Shown: positions 11,803 through 23,739, counted from the first letter of the stretch. The stretch: DNA of 64,000 bases from Taudactylus pleione (GCA_031769625.1 JAUIMM010000484.1:4960001-5024000), one strand, 5' to 3'. Translations and numbers: made by a program. Notes: a model not told the origin generated them from the sequence alone.

Positions 11803-14487
11803 TGAAGAGTCACGGAGAGAAATGTCTTTAGTCAAAGAAAAAATCTCTGCTTTTGAACTGACACATTTGGCCAAGATTAGGTCAGATACGTCACAAGATT
11901 GGCTGAATAAATTAACTTTGCAGATTGAGAAATATCGCACCGATTTAATACAATTTAAAAAATCGAAATTACAAACAGTGACGCGGGATTACGCTGAATT
12001 CAAGGTATATAGTTGGGCATATAATAGAGGCCCAACCCGAGATAGACGCCCTAAATTCAGAAGACAGAAGAGATTTACACTGGAAACGGACAACTCGAGT
12101 GGAGCTATCTCTTCTAGTGACACAGAATGTGTAAATACAGCCACCTCCTCCACAAGTCAGAAGCCCCCTTTAGGGGTGGCCACCCGCGCCACCCTGGATT
12201 TAACCAGAGAACCTGCACCAGGCGCGGGGGTGAATGGGCGAGGAAGGCAAAAAAAGATACACCCAAGGAAGACTTAGTCTTCAACCTGTCGGCCAGGACT
12301 CTAACTATGGATGAGATCAATGTTTTAAACAAAGGTTTATCCTTTGTCCCCACCTGCTTAGCTAATACTTTTCAGAACAAAATAGACCTTTTCAAATTTG
12401 ATAGGAGATTAAAACTGAAAGAATTTTTTGGTGCCACCGAAAATATCGCGTTGTCGGTTCCAATACACAAAAAGTCTACCTTCATTCCACAGTCAACCAA
12501 TTTAAGTATTAAATGCTTTACCAGCCACATGGATCATGTCATTTCTAAGTATACCTCTACAAACTCGTCCATCCATCAGAATTTAGTACATTACAACAAT
12601 TGGGCAGGTACAAGGACATTGTCATCCGCCTGCTGACAAAGGGGGTGGAATAGTTGTGCAAGATCTAACAAAATACAAACAAGAATGTTATCGACAATTA
12701 TCGGATGAATCTGTGTATCAATTAATGTCAAAAGATCCTACCAATACTTTTCAAACAGAATTATTTGAACTACTAGATCAAGCAACTGCTAATAATGTTA
12801 TTTCTTCCACCATCCGGGATGCCCTTAAACAAGAGTCACCTAAGATCCCTACTTTTTATACAATCCCGAAACTTCTCCTCCTGGCAGACCCATTATAGCT
12901 GCCAGGGATTCACTATATTATGGGATCTCCAAATTCCTGGATTTCTATTTACAGCCTTTGCTCAGCTCCAAACAGTCGTACCTCAAAGATACCACGGAGT
13001 TTATTCTGAGACTGCAAAGCGTTTCACCTTTACCTACTCAACATCTGATGTGTACAATTGATGTTTGCAGTCTCTACACTAGTATACCACAGAATGATGG
13101 CATTCAAGCCACAAAAAACTTTATCATCAACCATCCGGATTATGTTGGACCGGATCCTGAATTTTTTGCTGCTCTGCTCGAACACACTTTGACCAGGAAC
13201 TATTTCCTATTTGATAATAAGATTTATACCTAACGAACTGGATGTGCAATGGGCTCTTGTGTAGCCCCCAATTTTGCTAACATATATATGTTTAGTGTCG
13301 AAGAGGAATTCTTTTTGTCAGACCCTAATATTGTCCAGCATATCAAGGGTTACTCGAGATATATAGATGACATTTTTCTCTTGTGGTCGGGGTCTGTTGA
13401 ACAATTTCTACAATTGATGACGGATCTCAACAACAAACATCATGCTATTAAATTTACTTTTGAATATAGCTACAGCTCAGTCCACTATTTGGATGTCACC
13501 ATCAATCAAACCGATGCATATGAGCTACAAACCACCATGTTCTATAAACCTACTGATCGCAATACCACTTTGCAAGCTAGTAGCCATCATCCAACATCTC
13601 TTAAATTGGGACTTCTGTACTCTCAATTCCTCAGAATTTGGAGAATTTGCAGTGATACTAATGACGCTATACTTCATATTGACAACATGACACGGAAATT
13701 TTTAAAACACGGTTACCACTACAAAACACTGAAAAGGGCAAAGAATAAGGTACTGGCTCTCTCCAGAACCCAGGCATTGACTCCCAGTGGACCGAGAGAG
13801 AGATCGAATAAAATTGTTTGGACCCAACAATTTACTTCGGCCAGTAGACTATTCATTCGTGCAGCTAATGATATTTGGCCTATTGTTGCCAAAGACCCTA
13901 AGTTACCTGCCCTCCAAGGTGCCTCCATTTTAACCTCTTATAAAAGAGGGAGGAACATTAAGGACATTGTGGTACATAATGACATAAGCCAGTTCGTCAA
14001 GACATCTTCCTCTCATTTTTTGACTCGTCCTGCTGGAAATTACAGATGTATCGGATGCATTACATGCAGCTTTTTAGAAACAGGCAATGCATTTTATCAC
14101 CCTAGATCGGGTAAAAAGTTTCTGATTAAATATCCCCTGACATGTTCGAGCAGGTTTGTAGTGTATATAGTCAAATGTCCATGTGGCATGCTTTATGTTG
14201 GCAAAACGTCTCGTCAATTTAAAGAGAGGATGGCACTACACCGCTCTAACATTCGAGCGGCTATTGAGGGCAGAGGATCAGACCAACCTGTCGCCAAACA
14301 TTTTAAGGATTTCCACCACAGTGTTTCCACCATCAAATACAAAATGATTGACTGGGTGCCCGCTAACCCGAGAGGAGGGGATAGGGACCGTATTTTGCTC
14401 CAAAAAGAAGCCTACTGGATCCACACCCTGCAGACTGTACAACCGCTGGGGTTAAATGAAATGCTTTCTTTAAACTGCTTTCTTTAA
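11803..14487 (+). pseudogene. PLE reverse transcriptase / GIY-YIG endonuclease, frameshifted
   Basis: The protein is an RT fused to a GIY-YIG endonuclease, used by PLEs to nick the target and copy their RNA. RT signs in order: ADKGG block near 12630, a PPGRPIIAARDSLYYG block near 12875, motif A DVCSLYTSIP near 13060, the GSCVAPNFANIYM block at 13249 and the catalytic YIDDIF near 13360. The endonuclease follows: VYIV at 14161, LYVGKTS about 30 bases later, and the conserved glutamate in LQKEAYWI near 14407. Breaks: frameshifts near the A-run at 12249, near 12625 and near 12868, plus one TAA stop at 13231-13233. After that stop the frame is open for 412 codons, so damage lies only in the N-terminal and RT half. 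The N-terminus is uncertain because the forward copy begins at the junction with the inverted arm. Confidence 0.9.
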
Positions 14488-15093
14488 TGGTTTTTGTTAG
14501 TCTCTCTTCTGCTGTGTTCTGATATAGTGTGCCTTTAGACTATTTATTGACAGCACTTTAGGTGCTTTGCGATCCTATTGTATACTTGCATTTCACAGTT
14601 CACTGTGACTAAGGTAGCTGGTTATGTGACCACTTTAGCGAGCAATGAGGTCCTTATTAGTATGCTGCCTTTTGGCATGCATTTTCCGTATAGTTATGTT
14701 ACAATGTGGGACTTAGCCTACCCATGAGTAATAGGAGATAGCATTGATATAGCTGGTTTTGATCATTTTCTTTATTTCGTATTGTGTTCTGATAGATGCA
14801 TTGTTTCCTGAGTTGCCATGGTGAAGGTACACACTTCTATACACGCCCCTTTCCTGTGAGTCACCGACCGGCGGCGCTATGCGCGTCCATGACGTCATCG
14901 GGACTCGAACAGGCTGGCGTGACACGAGCACCAGGGTGTTTATGGTATGTATATATTTTTGTTTTTCACATGTTGTCTTTTCATTGTGTCTTGATAAAAG
15001 AGCCGAGTTGCTCTGAAACGTTGACTATACAATAGACAGTGTTCTTTGATTTTGTTATACCAGTCCCGGAGTTCCGTCCATCACCTATATCTA
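13957..15093 (+). repeat. Right inverted arm of the PLE
   Basis: This is the 1,137 bp partner of 10666-11802. It includes the last 177 codons of the endonuclease, the 3' untranslated region and the hammerhead-like motif at 14982-15034. The right end passes into CTACATTCGAGC, where the left arm instead runs into TA repeats. Confidence 0.92.
14982..15034 (+). ncRNA. Hammerhead-like motif, right PLE arm
   Basis: Visible parts: strand CATTGTGTC (14982-14990); TTGATAAA box; hairpin AGAGC/GCTCT with a six-base loop; GAAACGTT; then GAC (15023-15025) pairing with GTC at 14988-14990, and CAAT (15030-15033) pairing with ATTG at 14983-14986 across an unequal internal loop. This is the topology of a type I hammerhead with a minimal stem III. 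Deviation from the consensus: U replaces C3 and A replaces G8, which would keep that tertiary pair, and one extra A precedes stem II. Activity is not shown. Confidence 0.42.
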
Positions 15094-15170
15094 CATTCGA
15101 GCTTGTCTCTGGAGGGGAACCTGGGCCCGTTATTATATTGTTCATCCACGAGTGCCGGTCATTCCCATTG

Positions 15171-15171
15171 T

Positions 15172-15216
<45 letters not shown>

Positions 15217-15235
15217 ATACATACTTATATCTAGA
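15171..15235. repeat. (TA)n then (CATA)n microsatellite
   Basis: About 17 TA units are followed by ACACACATACATACATAC. It marks the right border of the PLE. Confidence 0.92.
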
Positions 15236-16215
15236 CATAGTGCTTTTAATATAAAAAATTGCTTTCTGTGGTTAGCAGCATTGAGGTACAGCTGCATGCA
15301 TTCTTCAATTACATCTCATGTAATTCCAGGGCAGCATTTCTTACCTCCATTAAGATAAGCAGCAGCAGCTCCTTGTTGTCTTTCAGGGGCGGAACTTAGT
15401 CTCTGCATTAGGAAATGGACTGTGGGAGGGAGGAGGAAATGCACTGTACGGGGCCGGCTGCCTGCTGCACCCACCACCAGCCAAAGGATTCACAGCATAG
15501 TCAAACTAAGACTGTCAAGTTCTGACAGTGACCCAGAACATGGATGACAGCGCCCCCCTCCATTCACATAAATGAGCATGGTCACAATCCAGTGGGGCCC
15601 ACTGGGGAATTATCCAAATCTCCAGCAGCCCAGTTCAAGCCTGTATGTGTGTAGCATCCAAAACATGTTAATTAATTCAATAATTCAGAAATATGATCAG
15701 CCAAGCTTAAAGATTGTGAAAGTGTTGTGTCTCAGATGACATAACACTGGGGAACAAAAACATTTTTTTTGTCTTGCCAAGGATTTAAGATCGGTTTGAT
15801 AGTACTCACATGTCCTATTTTCGCATTAGATCTTTAGCTGAATTGGCTCCAGTTTTGAAATTAATGAGAAATTATAAAATTCAATTATTTTCTCCATTTG
15901 AAGTACCTTATTAGTCTAGGCCTGCATTACTTAAAAGAATCAACTTAGTTTTGCTGTTTTAACAATTACCCTCTTTCAACAATAACAAGAATTTGTTTTA
16001 TTTGTGATACCGTAGCTGGTAGTCACGTTTGAGACACATAACACAATCATATCGCCTCACTAACACTGGGAGGAGGCGTGGCAGTGCACTGCTGAGCCTG
16101 CTGGGACATCCTCAGACCACAGCCATGCCTCCTCCAAGCATACAGAGAGGAGCAACGGAGAGGACCGAGTGACGCAGTTAGCACACCTCAAGTTCCTTTG
16201 TTTGGCCCTCTCTCT
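15236..16215. other. Unassigned sequence
   Basis: No open frame with a recognisable domain and no paired termini. It contains G/C-rich patches near 15380-15480 and A/T-rich sequence from 15640 to 16010. Confidence 0.45.
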
Positions 16216-16751
16216 GGGCCTGATTCAGAGCCGGACGATCTGACCAGAGCGCTCGCTCTGAATCAGGGCCCTCCTACCTAAACTTGGAGCGGACTCCTGG
16301 CCGCTCGCATAGCTGTGGGTGACCACCCACAGCATAAGCGAGCGTCCATGATGATGGACCATCGCGACCATCGGGCTTGCGACGAGAACCTGCGGTAGGG
16401 TCTCGGTGAACGCAAGCCCTGGAGTGATTTTGGCTCTATTAGAGCCAAAATCACTCCCACTGACATCACTAGTGATGTCAGTGGGGCTGGACCCAGACGG
16501 TAGGCGTTTCCATGGGAACGCCTCCGTCTGGCAGCCACGCCCCCGGCACGCCCACCAAAGGGGGCGAGCTGTCAATCTACATCGACAGCAGGCCCCCTTT
16601 GGTGCGAGACCTATAACGACGGCTACCCCATCGTTATTCGGGTCTCGCACATGCGCACAACGGAGCTCCCTCCATCATGCCCATGCGCACTAGGGCACCA
16701 TCGACCCGCTTGCGAGTGCTCAGCACTCGTGAGCGGGTCTGAATCAGGCCC
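16216..16751. mobile_element. MITE with GGGCCTGATTCAG termini, 536 bp
   Basis: The left end GGGCCTGATTCAGAGCC is answered at the right by GGTCTGAATCAGGCCC. A possible 3 bp TSD (TCT) flanks both ends. Internal palindromes are present, notably GAGTGATTTTGGCTC / GAGCCAAAATCACTC near 16423-16456 and a TGACATCACTAGTGATGTCA hairpin. The interior is G/C- and CpG-rich compared with the surroundings. Similar termini occur at 31515, 46771 and 63209; 3 bp TSDs suggest the PIF/Harbinger superfamily (inference). No transposase is encoded. Confidence 0.85.
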
Positions 16752-17189
16752 TCTGTCCCACCACAACTAATTTCCCACAATTTGGGCTTGTTTTGTTCAG
16801 TACGTCCTCAGCTTTTGTTGGGAGTTAGCACTGAATGTGTGAAACAAAACGTTTTCGGTGTAAAAATGAGTGGAGATGGTGTACTACTAACAACCCTGAT
16901 GTTTTTTGTTATATTTGTGGCAAATATAGTGTTGCAAAAGAAAGAAAAAATACAACTGTATTATTTAATTACATTTTTCATAAATATTAAAGACATATGC
17001 ATATCTCAAAAACTAGAGCCAATTTAAAAATAAGCATGGTATATTCATGATCAGGAGCACAAAATTAATTGAAATCGACCCCTAAATCCCTGGCAACAGA
17101 TTGACTGTTCCCAAGTGTAATCATAATTAAGGGATTTATGTGCATGCTCCCTATAACAAGTTCATCAGATCATTCTGTTAGCATACAAA
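16752..17189. other. Unassigned sequence
   Basis: An A/T-rich stretch without recognisable gene or repeat. Confidence 0.45.
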
Positions 17190-17219
17190 TCATTCATTGT
17201 TTGGAGTATAAGGGTACTC

Positions 17220-17475
17220 TCCAGCATGAAAAGGGGCAGGAGGGGTACTGATATATAAAAGGGCATAAGGGGGGTTCTGAATGGCATGTAAAGTGGCATT
17301 TGGAGTTATCTGAAAGCATATAAAGGGGCATGTAGGGACTCTGATGGCATACAAAGCATGTAGGGGCTCTGACGGCATACAAAGCATGTAGGGGCTCTGA
17401 CGGCATACAAAGCATGCAGGGGCTATGAGGGCATATTAAGGATGCATTTGGAGCAGATGGCAAATAAAGGGGCAT
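17220..17475. repeat. Minisatellite with 28 bp core unit
   Basis: Three to four near-identical copies of GCATGTAGGGGCTCTGACGG plus CATACAAA lie at about 17330-17420, flanked by more divergent units of the form 'gcatataaaggggcat'. Open frames on the minus strand here are by-products of the repeat. Confidence 0.85.
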
Positions 17476-18240
17476 CAAATCTGATAAATAAAATGGTTGT
17501 ATCCTTACTGCGGTTTTGGCTATGCCATCTGTCTGGGAATCTGAAACTGAAACAGTGGTAATCCTAATTGATTTATATGCATTCAATCAGATGCATCCGT
17601 TTGTCATCATCATTACCATTCATTCTAAACTGACCTTGACTCAAACCATAAAACATATTCCACGAATCTTCTCACTGTAAGTAAATCCAATCTCACTGTC
17701 TTTCTTCTATCAACAGCCATTTGTGTCGATCCCTTGTCATCCCATCCATCTTCCACCCATACTGTTTTTGCTATGTGGGCACAATATACTTACAGTACCT
17801 TAAATACGCAGGAAAATCAGTAACTTTTTGACATGACTGAGTGACTTTAGTTAGTTCCTAAAGTATAATATGATAATGCAATTAAGTTAAAGCTGACAGA
17901 AAAAGAGATGGATGTGGCAGACACAAAGATAAGTCACTAAAAATAAGTGTCCTAAAACAAACGATTATAATTAAGAGTAAGAATTTGCTGCACTGTCAGA
18001 AAGTCAGATCATCAAAACCTGCTAAATCATCATAATAACATGACTATTAAAAGGACTTTTTAAAAAAAAAAAAATCAAAGAGTTTCCCAAAACAATTCAC
18101 TTTTAGTAATCACATATTTAACAAAGCATTGTACAGTGTACTTTGCAAACAAGGCTTTTCGTTTTCATAAAACCACTGTCAATTACTTGGATATACATTC
18201 CCTATTTCAGCCTTTTTGTAAATCAGTCATGTTAAGGGCA
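17476..18240. other. Unassigned A/T-rich sequence
   Basis: Nothing recognisable; an A-run lies at 18062-18073. Confidence 0.45.
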
Positions 18241-18243
18241 CGT

Positions 18244-18625
18244 TTGGCAACTGTTTGGGCTGGATGTATTAAGCATCGCATCGGCGATGCCATACATTCC
18301 GCACTTATCAGGTACATATCGGCGTTAATTACACAGGAATGTACCTAGATTTGCAATTCTAATCACAAAGGACAGCTCTATCTGATAAGAACTGTCCTTT
18401 GCGATAGAAAGACTTCTGGGTTTATGACCCAGAAGTGCCTTGGGCATCCGTTTGCATATGCGAAGAATGACACATGTGCCGCTGGGGGTGCTGGGAGGGA
18501 TCTGATTGGATCCCTGTCAGTTAGGAATACGAGTAGAAGTCCTTGGGTAACATCATCTAAAGATAGCATTACCCACCAGGTCCAAGCTCTGGAATGTATT
18601 GCATTACGATGAGAAATCCAGTAAA
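18244..18625. mobile_element. Probable MITE with internal hairpins
   Basis: It begins with GGGCTGGATGTATTAAGCAT and contains an internal hairpin, AAGGACAGCTC ... GAACTGTCCTTTGCG near 18367-18402, followed by GACTTCTGGG/CCCAGAAGTGC. The right terminus is weak: only AATCCAG at about 18615 echoes CTGGAT. A non-autonomous DNA element is the best reading. Confidence 0.45.
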
Positions 18626-18694
18626 ACCCCAAAAATTGAGTATAGTACATGCTGCTCTTTATATTGAGAAAAAGTAACCTTCTAAGACAAGCAC

Positions 18695-18985
18695 ACAGTA
18701 CCTCCCAACATTTGGGAGGTGGGGATCAGTACAGTGTGCCTGACACCCCTGTTCTCGTCACACTGGGGACATGCAGAGGACTTTCTGTACTGCCCACAGT
18801 CTCTGGCTCTCTACTGTTTGGATACCGGGTGCATGCATCAGATTAGCATGTGAGAGAGTGAACTGCGAACACTCCCTCTCACGGGGCCTTGGGGCTTGTG
18901 CGTGGGACAGTGGGAAATTGTCCAAAAAGTGTGACTGTCATACGACAATTAGTATAGTTGTGGGGAGGTCTTTAGCAGGCATTAC
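18695..18985. repeat. Dispersed repeat starting ACCTCCCAACATTTGGGAGGT
   Basis: The block opens with a small perfect hairpin (ACCTCCCAA/TTGGGAGGT) and includes GTGACACTGGGG- and GGAGGTC-type phrases towards its end. It looks like a fragment of an interspersed repeat, but no TIRs or TSDs were found. Confidence 0.35.
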
Positions 18986-19850
18986 CCATTACTTTCTATA
19001 CAAAATGTACATCTAATAATGTCATAGACTGTCATTGCTCCATTATATTGTTAAACTAATTGAAGATGTTTTATTTTATACTGGTGAGAAAAACACAATC
19101 CTTTCATAATATACAATTGTATCATCATTTTTAAATTTCCACTTTCTGTACAGTAAATGGAGATTACTTTAATAGAGAGATGAGCGAGTTACCCCATTGT
19201 TTGTTTCCGAAACCATCCTCAATGGTGTTTGTTTTGGATTTGCCATAAGCAGGCTGGCGATTTGCTTTTGATTGTACTTACACATTTTAATCCCTCCCCC
19301 TAAAATGATTAAGCTAATTTTTTTTTTTTTACTACTTATCGATTATTTTCCTAATACTGTAACTACAGTAAATTTATGTTTCTGCCCAAACAATTTCTTA
19401 AATTAAACTCTACTTTGTGGATAGATTATTTCACCCAGTGTAGTATCTGTTCTCACCATCTTAAATATCCCAATAATTAGCATGCCATAAGCACAGGTAT
19501 TTCACATCAAATTACATCATTATCATTATAAATATTATACTTAGCATTACATATGTACAGTTATTTAAAGTCAAATTACAACATCATTATAGTATACTGT
19601 ATTAGGTTATTAAGGTTATATCCAAACACTAAATTCATGCAGTAATAAGTACAATGTAGAGAAGGCCCTCTTAAAGTCCCAGGATTGAATAAACACAACA
19701 TATTACAATACAGAGGCATGGTAAAACATATAGTACATACAAATGTATCATAAATATATAATAATGTTTGCAATAAAGACATTTAAAAAAATACACACTA
19801 TTTTACTGCCATGCCTAAACATCCATTTATACTTGCACTTGCAGAAACAA
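18986..19850. other. Unassigned A/T-rich sequence
   Basis: A T-run lies at 19319-19330. No coding features or paired termini were recognised. Confidence 0.45.
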
Positions 19851-20385
19851 GCAGTAGGGATGGCCAATGGTTTGGCAACCATCGATTTTGTAGGAATCGA
19901 TATGATATGCTGGCTGTCGGGATGCCTCCTGTCAGACTACCGACAGTGGCATTTTGATGGTTGGTATCCCAACAGTGGTTAGGAAAGTACATTTACCCTC
20001 CCCCTCCCCCCCTAACCCTCTCTACTGGTAGCCTAACCCTAACCCTCCCCACCCCGCACCCTAACCCTCCTCGTTAGTTCCTGAACCTACGTCCCCCTCC
20101 TTCATGCCTAAACCTAACCCTTCCCACTTAGTGCCTACAACTAACCCCCCAGTGGTCCCTGACCCTAACCCTCCCCCCTAGGGGTACCTAACCCTAACCT
20201 CCCCCCCAAAACCTAACACAACCCTGCTAACTGCCCTAACCCTAACCCTCCTCCCCCGCTGCTAAGAGGATGGGCGCCCCGGACTTACCTCATTCGTGCA
20301 TATGTCCATCTGCTTTCCAGCGTCGGGATTAAGACAGGCGGCCGCCAGTCAGCTGACTACATCCCGATTTTCTATGGCTGATGGA
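19851..20385. repeat. Dispersed repeat with CCCTAACC-rich core
   Basis: The outer parts carry CGGGAT, CCGACAGTGGC and GTCGGGATTAAGACAG phrases; between them (19996-20255) lie many separated CCTAACCCT words mixed with 'ccctcccc' and 'tagtgcctaac'. The spacing is irregular, unlike a telomeric array. The same core occurs at 32930-33050 and 46340-46460, so it is the interior of a transposon-like family. Confidence 0.6.
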
Positions 20386-20387
20386 AA

Positions 20388-20617
20388 GGGCCATATGTAA
20401 TAGGGTGAGAGTTTACAAAATGTGAGAGTTTAGCAGGGACACTTGATTACATTGGTCGACTTTTATCTTGAGATTTGAAATCGTGAGAGTTTTTTGAGTC
20501 TGAAAAACATGCAAGTTTGCTCTGCTGCTTTATTCATGGACTCTATTACATTGGCCGAGTTTAAATAGTGTGAGAAAACTCTCACATCTTTATCTGTCAC
20601 CCTATTACATTTGGCCC
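20388..20617. mobile_element. MITE with GGGCCATATGTAATAGGGTG termini
   Basis: Left GGGCCATATGTAATAGGGTG matches, inverted, CACCCTATTACATTTGGCCC at the right end (one mismatch). GTGAGAG/CTCTCAC phrases recur inside in both orientations, as in a partly palindromic element. No coding capacity. The flanking duplication was too short to be sure. Confidence 0.75.
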
Positions 20618-21730
20618 CAAGTGTTTTGCGGGCCACCAATGCCGCACCATAAGCAGCGGGAGACCGATGTTGAGGAACATTGGCATTGGCAGCCTGATGG
20701 TGTACTGTAGGTCTGTACATATGCAGTGTTCAGCCAGCGATCGCTCAACCATCAATGGTTTTAAATCATCGACCAATGATGGCAGAACGAATGATGACCA
20801 TCACTTACATGCAGTGCTCTACTGCTAGTCAGGGTTCCCTCTGCTTACTGATTGGTCCAATAATACCATGTTACTTGTGCATGGGCTTAGTACTGGTGCT
20901 TCTGATATAACATTATGCATAGATGTTAGAGCAGGACTTCAACACCCAAATATGGGCTGACGGCAACCAAGTCTTTCAAAGTCCAAACATGTGAAAATTG
21001 CAGTTTTTTCGGGCATGGATGAGGAGCATGGGCAATTGTGAGTCAATCCCAGGCACAACTCAGAAATAGAAATCTTGTATTTCTCAGATGAGCCTGAATC
21101 TGAGCTACTCATCTCTACTTTAAATTATGGAGCATTCATGTACCCTTAGACTAATGTAATCACATTCATTATGTAGACATTTAGGATACAGGATCAACGA
21201 CAGTCACAGGCCTACAGATTGAAGTTGCTTGGATGTCCTACATCCCCCAAAATAATCTGAAAGTTGGGTAGTCCCTGAATGTTACATTTTGCAGTAGCAG
21301 TTATAGGGCCTAAATATGAGTTGTACGCTATTGCTGCCGCCGCCGCAGCTGTGAATTTTGTACGCGGCTGCTATGTGAAGATATGTCACAGCCACCGGCA
21401 GATATATTAAGATGCCCACCTGCAGCTTTGCAGATCTAAAGACGCCGCATCGATAGCAGATCATTTGCTTGTTGCAGCTCTGAGTGAGTCTATGGTCCCG
21501 CAGAATGGTTGTAGGACTTGACACACTGGAGCCATATTACTTGCGTACGGGATCGCAATAACAGGGTGAGACACGACCCCAAAACGGTCGCTACATGTCT
21601 GCGTCCTTGCCAGCCACTCCCCGTTACCTCCCCCAAATGCTCCCTTGATGTCAATCACACTGAAAATAAAGAGTCACTGTGAGTGACTATGGTAATGGTC
21701 CTTGACCCATGCACACTGAGACTTACAGTA
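20618..21730. other. Unassigned sequence
   Basis: No coding region recognised. A CpG-rich patch at 21320-21600 (GCTGCCGCCGCCGCAGC and related) is probably part of another short DNA repeat whose ends were not identified. Confidence 0.4.
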
Positions 21731-22567
21731 GGGCCATATTCAATTAGCCGCGAAAAGTCAGAATCAGTGAAAAAGTATCGCCGATTGCGACTTTTCGCCA
21801 GGCGGAAACTTATCTCAATCTTCAATTGCAAACACTTTTTCACATACACTAAAACACAATGCAATGTAATTGGCGAAAGAGATTCGCCCCTGACTTGATG
21901 GAGAAAAAAAGTGCAAAATCGCTATTTTGGGGTGCAAAGGTGGGGAAACCACTCTGGACCCTTGGGACAGCCCCCCAAAGGATAACTGCATTAAAAAAAA
22001 AACTAAAAAAAATTAGGAACACCCCAAAAAAGCACTTTGAAAAAGGGGGTGAAAAAGTGCAAATGGAGGTACAAACTTTACAACTAGCAAAATAGACTTT
22101 TGAAGGGTCAGCAAGTATGGGTGAGGTGTTTTTTTATTGCAGGTGTTTCCTGAAGGTGCGTTTTTCGTGATTTTTCAAACTTTACTTTAGAGACTTTAAA
22201 CAATATTTGCACCCATTTTCAAGTAACCCAAATTTGAAAGAACTACTTATTTTTACCATAAAAAACTGCTTAACGCTATTCTTCACCACTTGTGCAAAGA
22301 CGCAAATTAGAAGGGCTATTTGGGGGCATGTACATTGATCCCCAATGTTAGTGCATCTTTTAGGGGGTGTCAGACTGATTTCCCCAAATCTGTCAGCACT
22401 TTTCGCCTGGTTTGCATTCGCCGGGTTGCATTTTTGCGTGTTTTGGAAATGAATAGGGCGCATCGCTGGAACGCTCGCGATACCTTTCCGTGGCTAAAAT
22501 AGGCGATGTAGGCAAAAAGTCCGGCATGCGAAAAAGTATCGCGGGTGCAAAACTAATTGAATACGGG
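21731..22567. mobile_element. Long MITE with GGGCCATATTCAATTAG termini
   Basis: The left end GGGCCATATTCAATTAGCCG is answered by ACTAATTGAATACGGGC at the right; GCGAAAAG and CTTTTCGC blocks recur inside. The element at 36342-37205 has the same kind of termini and interior (gaaaaagtgc, 'gggggtacagactgatttcccc'). It encodes nothing recognisable and would depend on a transposase from elsewhere. Confidence 0.75.
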
Positions 22568-23430
22568 CTAATCGCTCACCTCCATAAATATATGAATAGT
22601 GTATTACTCTAAATCAGGCCCACAGTTCTCAATTGAAATAAGCTCTTCAACTTCGTGCAAAATTGGAAAATACCTGTTTACTTAGAACTAACTTAGGCAT
22701 TTTTATGTATTTGATTTAGATCTTCAAACTCAGTGTTTCCTATATAGTAGAAATTAGGTGAGATCGTTTTTCATGCAGTACATGCTAAATAAAAACAACA
22801 CTTTTTCTATGTTTAATAACTAGGCCCAAAAATTAACAAAAGCAGCACAGAAACTATAGAAAGTTAAATACTACTGTACATACAACCACATTAATTAATA
22901 TATAACCCATGAGAGCAGTTTTGTAGCTGTGAGCGATTATCTGTTTCAGGTATGTTTGGGAATTTAGATAGATTTTATGTTTACACTTTGATGTGACTGA
23001 TGAACTCGTCAGAGTAGAACGGTCATAAGCTACTGTAATGTTCTTTGTTTTTGAGTCTGAAGCCATTAACATTCTGCCCTCCCAGCTGGAGTCTCTTGGC
23101 TTCCAGTCAATCTACTGTACTTCTCCATGATCGCCTGCATGGATCTGAAAGACAACTATCAAAGGCAGAGCAGCTTTTAAAAGTCCTCATGTCATTATTA
23201 GGCTACATAAGTGTTGGATATGGTTTATGTATTAGACTTTTTAATGTAACGTGATTGAAGTGATTGTAAAATATTCCATCTGCCATCTGTGCAGATTTTT
23301 AAACGCATGTAAATTCACTATATCTAAGCCAATACATTACTTATATAAATACACCCAAATAACTAAGATGAAAACTACCCAGTATAATATCTACCGAAGG
23401 CTGACATTTTCAAAATGTGGTTCTCTAGAG
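22568..23430. other. Unassigned A/T-rich sequence
   Basis: Short open frames only; no domain, TIR or tandem repeat recognised. Confidence 0.45.
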
Positions 23431-23739
23431 CAGGGCCATAACTAGGGTAGTGCGACCTGTGCCATGGCACAGGGCACCGCAGAGAAGGGGGCGCTGTTCA
23501 GGCCTGTCAATTTTCCTGTTTATTATCATTCTCACTTGTAGCTTCTCTTGTTTTATCCCCAGCATCTTCTGGCTGCCCCAGGAGTACCTCTATTTTTTCC
23601 CTGGCCCTTCCCCATGAAACCATGGCCCTTTTTCAGGTGCACTACCTTATGTCCCTATTTAAAAAAAATGGGGGGTGGAGGGGGCGGGCGCCAATACTCT
23701 ATCTGGCACAGGGCACCAAAAAGTATAGTTACGGCTATG
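23431..23739. mobile_element. hAT-type element (309 bp) with near-perfect TSD
   Basis: Termini CAGGGCCATAACTA at the left and TAGTTACGGCTATG at the right are imperfect inverted repeats. They are flanked by CTCTAGAG (23423-23430) and CTCCAGAG (23740-23747), an 8 bp duplication with one change. 'GGCACAGGGCACC' occurs near both ends in direct orientation. Same family as 47503-48543. Confidence 0.85.

Larger units (their letters stand above)
10666..15170 (+). mobile_element. Penelope-like retroelement with inverted 5'-truncated copy
   Basis: The element has an inverted partial copy (10666-11802), a forward copy holding the RT and GIY-YIG endonuclease gene (11803-14487), and a 3' segment to a TA run at 15172. 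The inverted copy is the reverse complement of 13957-15093; each arm is 1,137 bp and they differ at roughly one base per hundred. RT plus a C-terminal GIY-YIG endonuclease and a partial copy attached at the 5' end are known features of PLEs, so the layout is as the family predicts. The gene is broken, so the copy is not autonomous. The right arm continues about 77 bp beyond the inverted match before the TA run. Confidence 0.9.

Noticed and set aside
17320..17425. Regularly spaced repeats that could suggest a CRISPR array
   Set aside because: Units are contiguous with no unique spacers; it is a minisatellite. The same holds for 9146-9345.
19996..20255. Interstitial telomere
   Set aside because: CCCTAA words are scattered with other sequence and belong to a dispersed repeat family.
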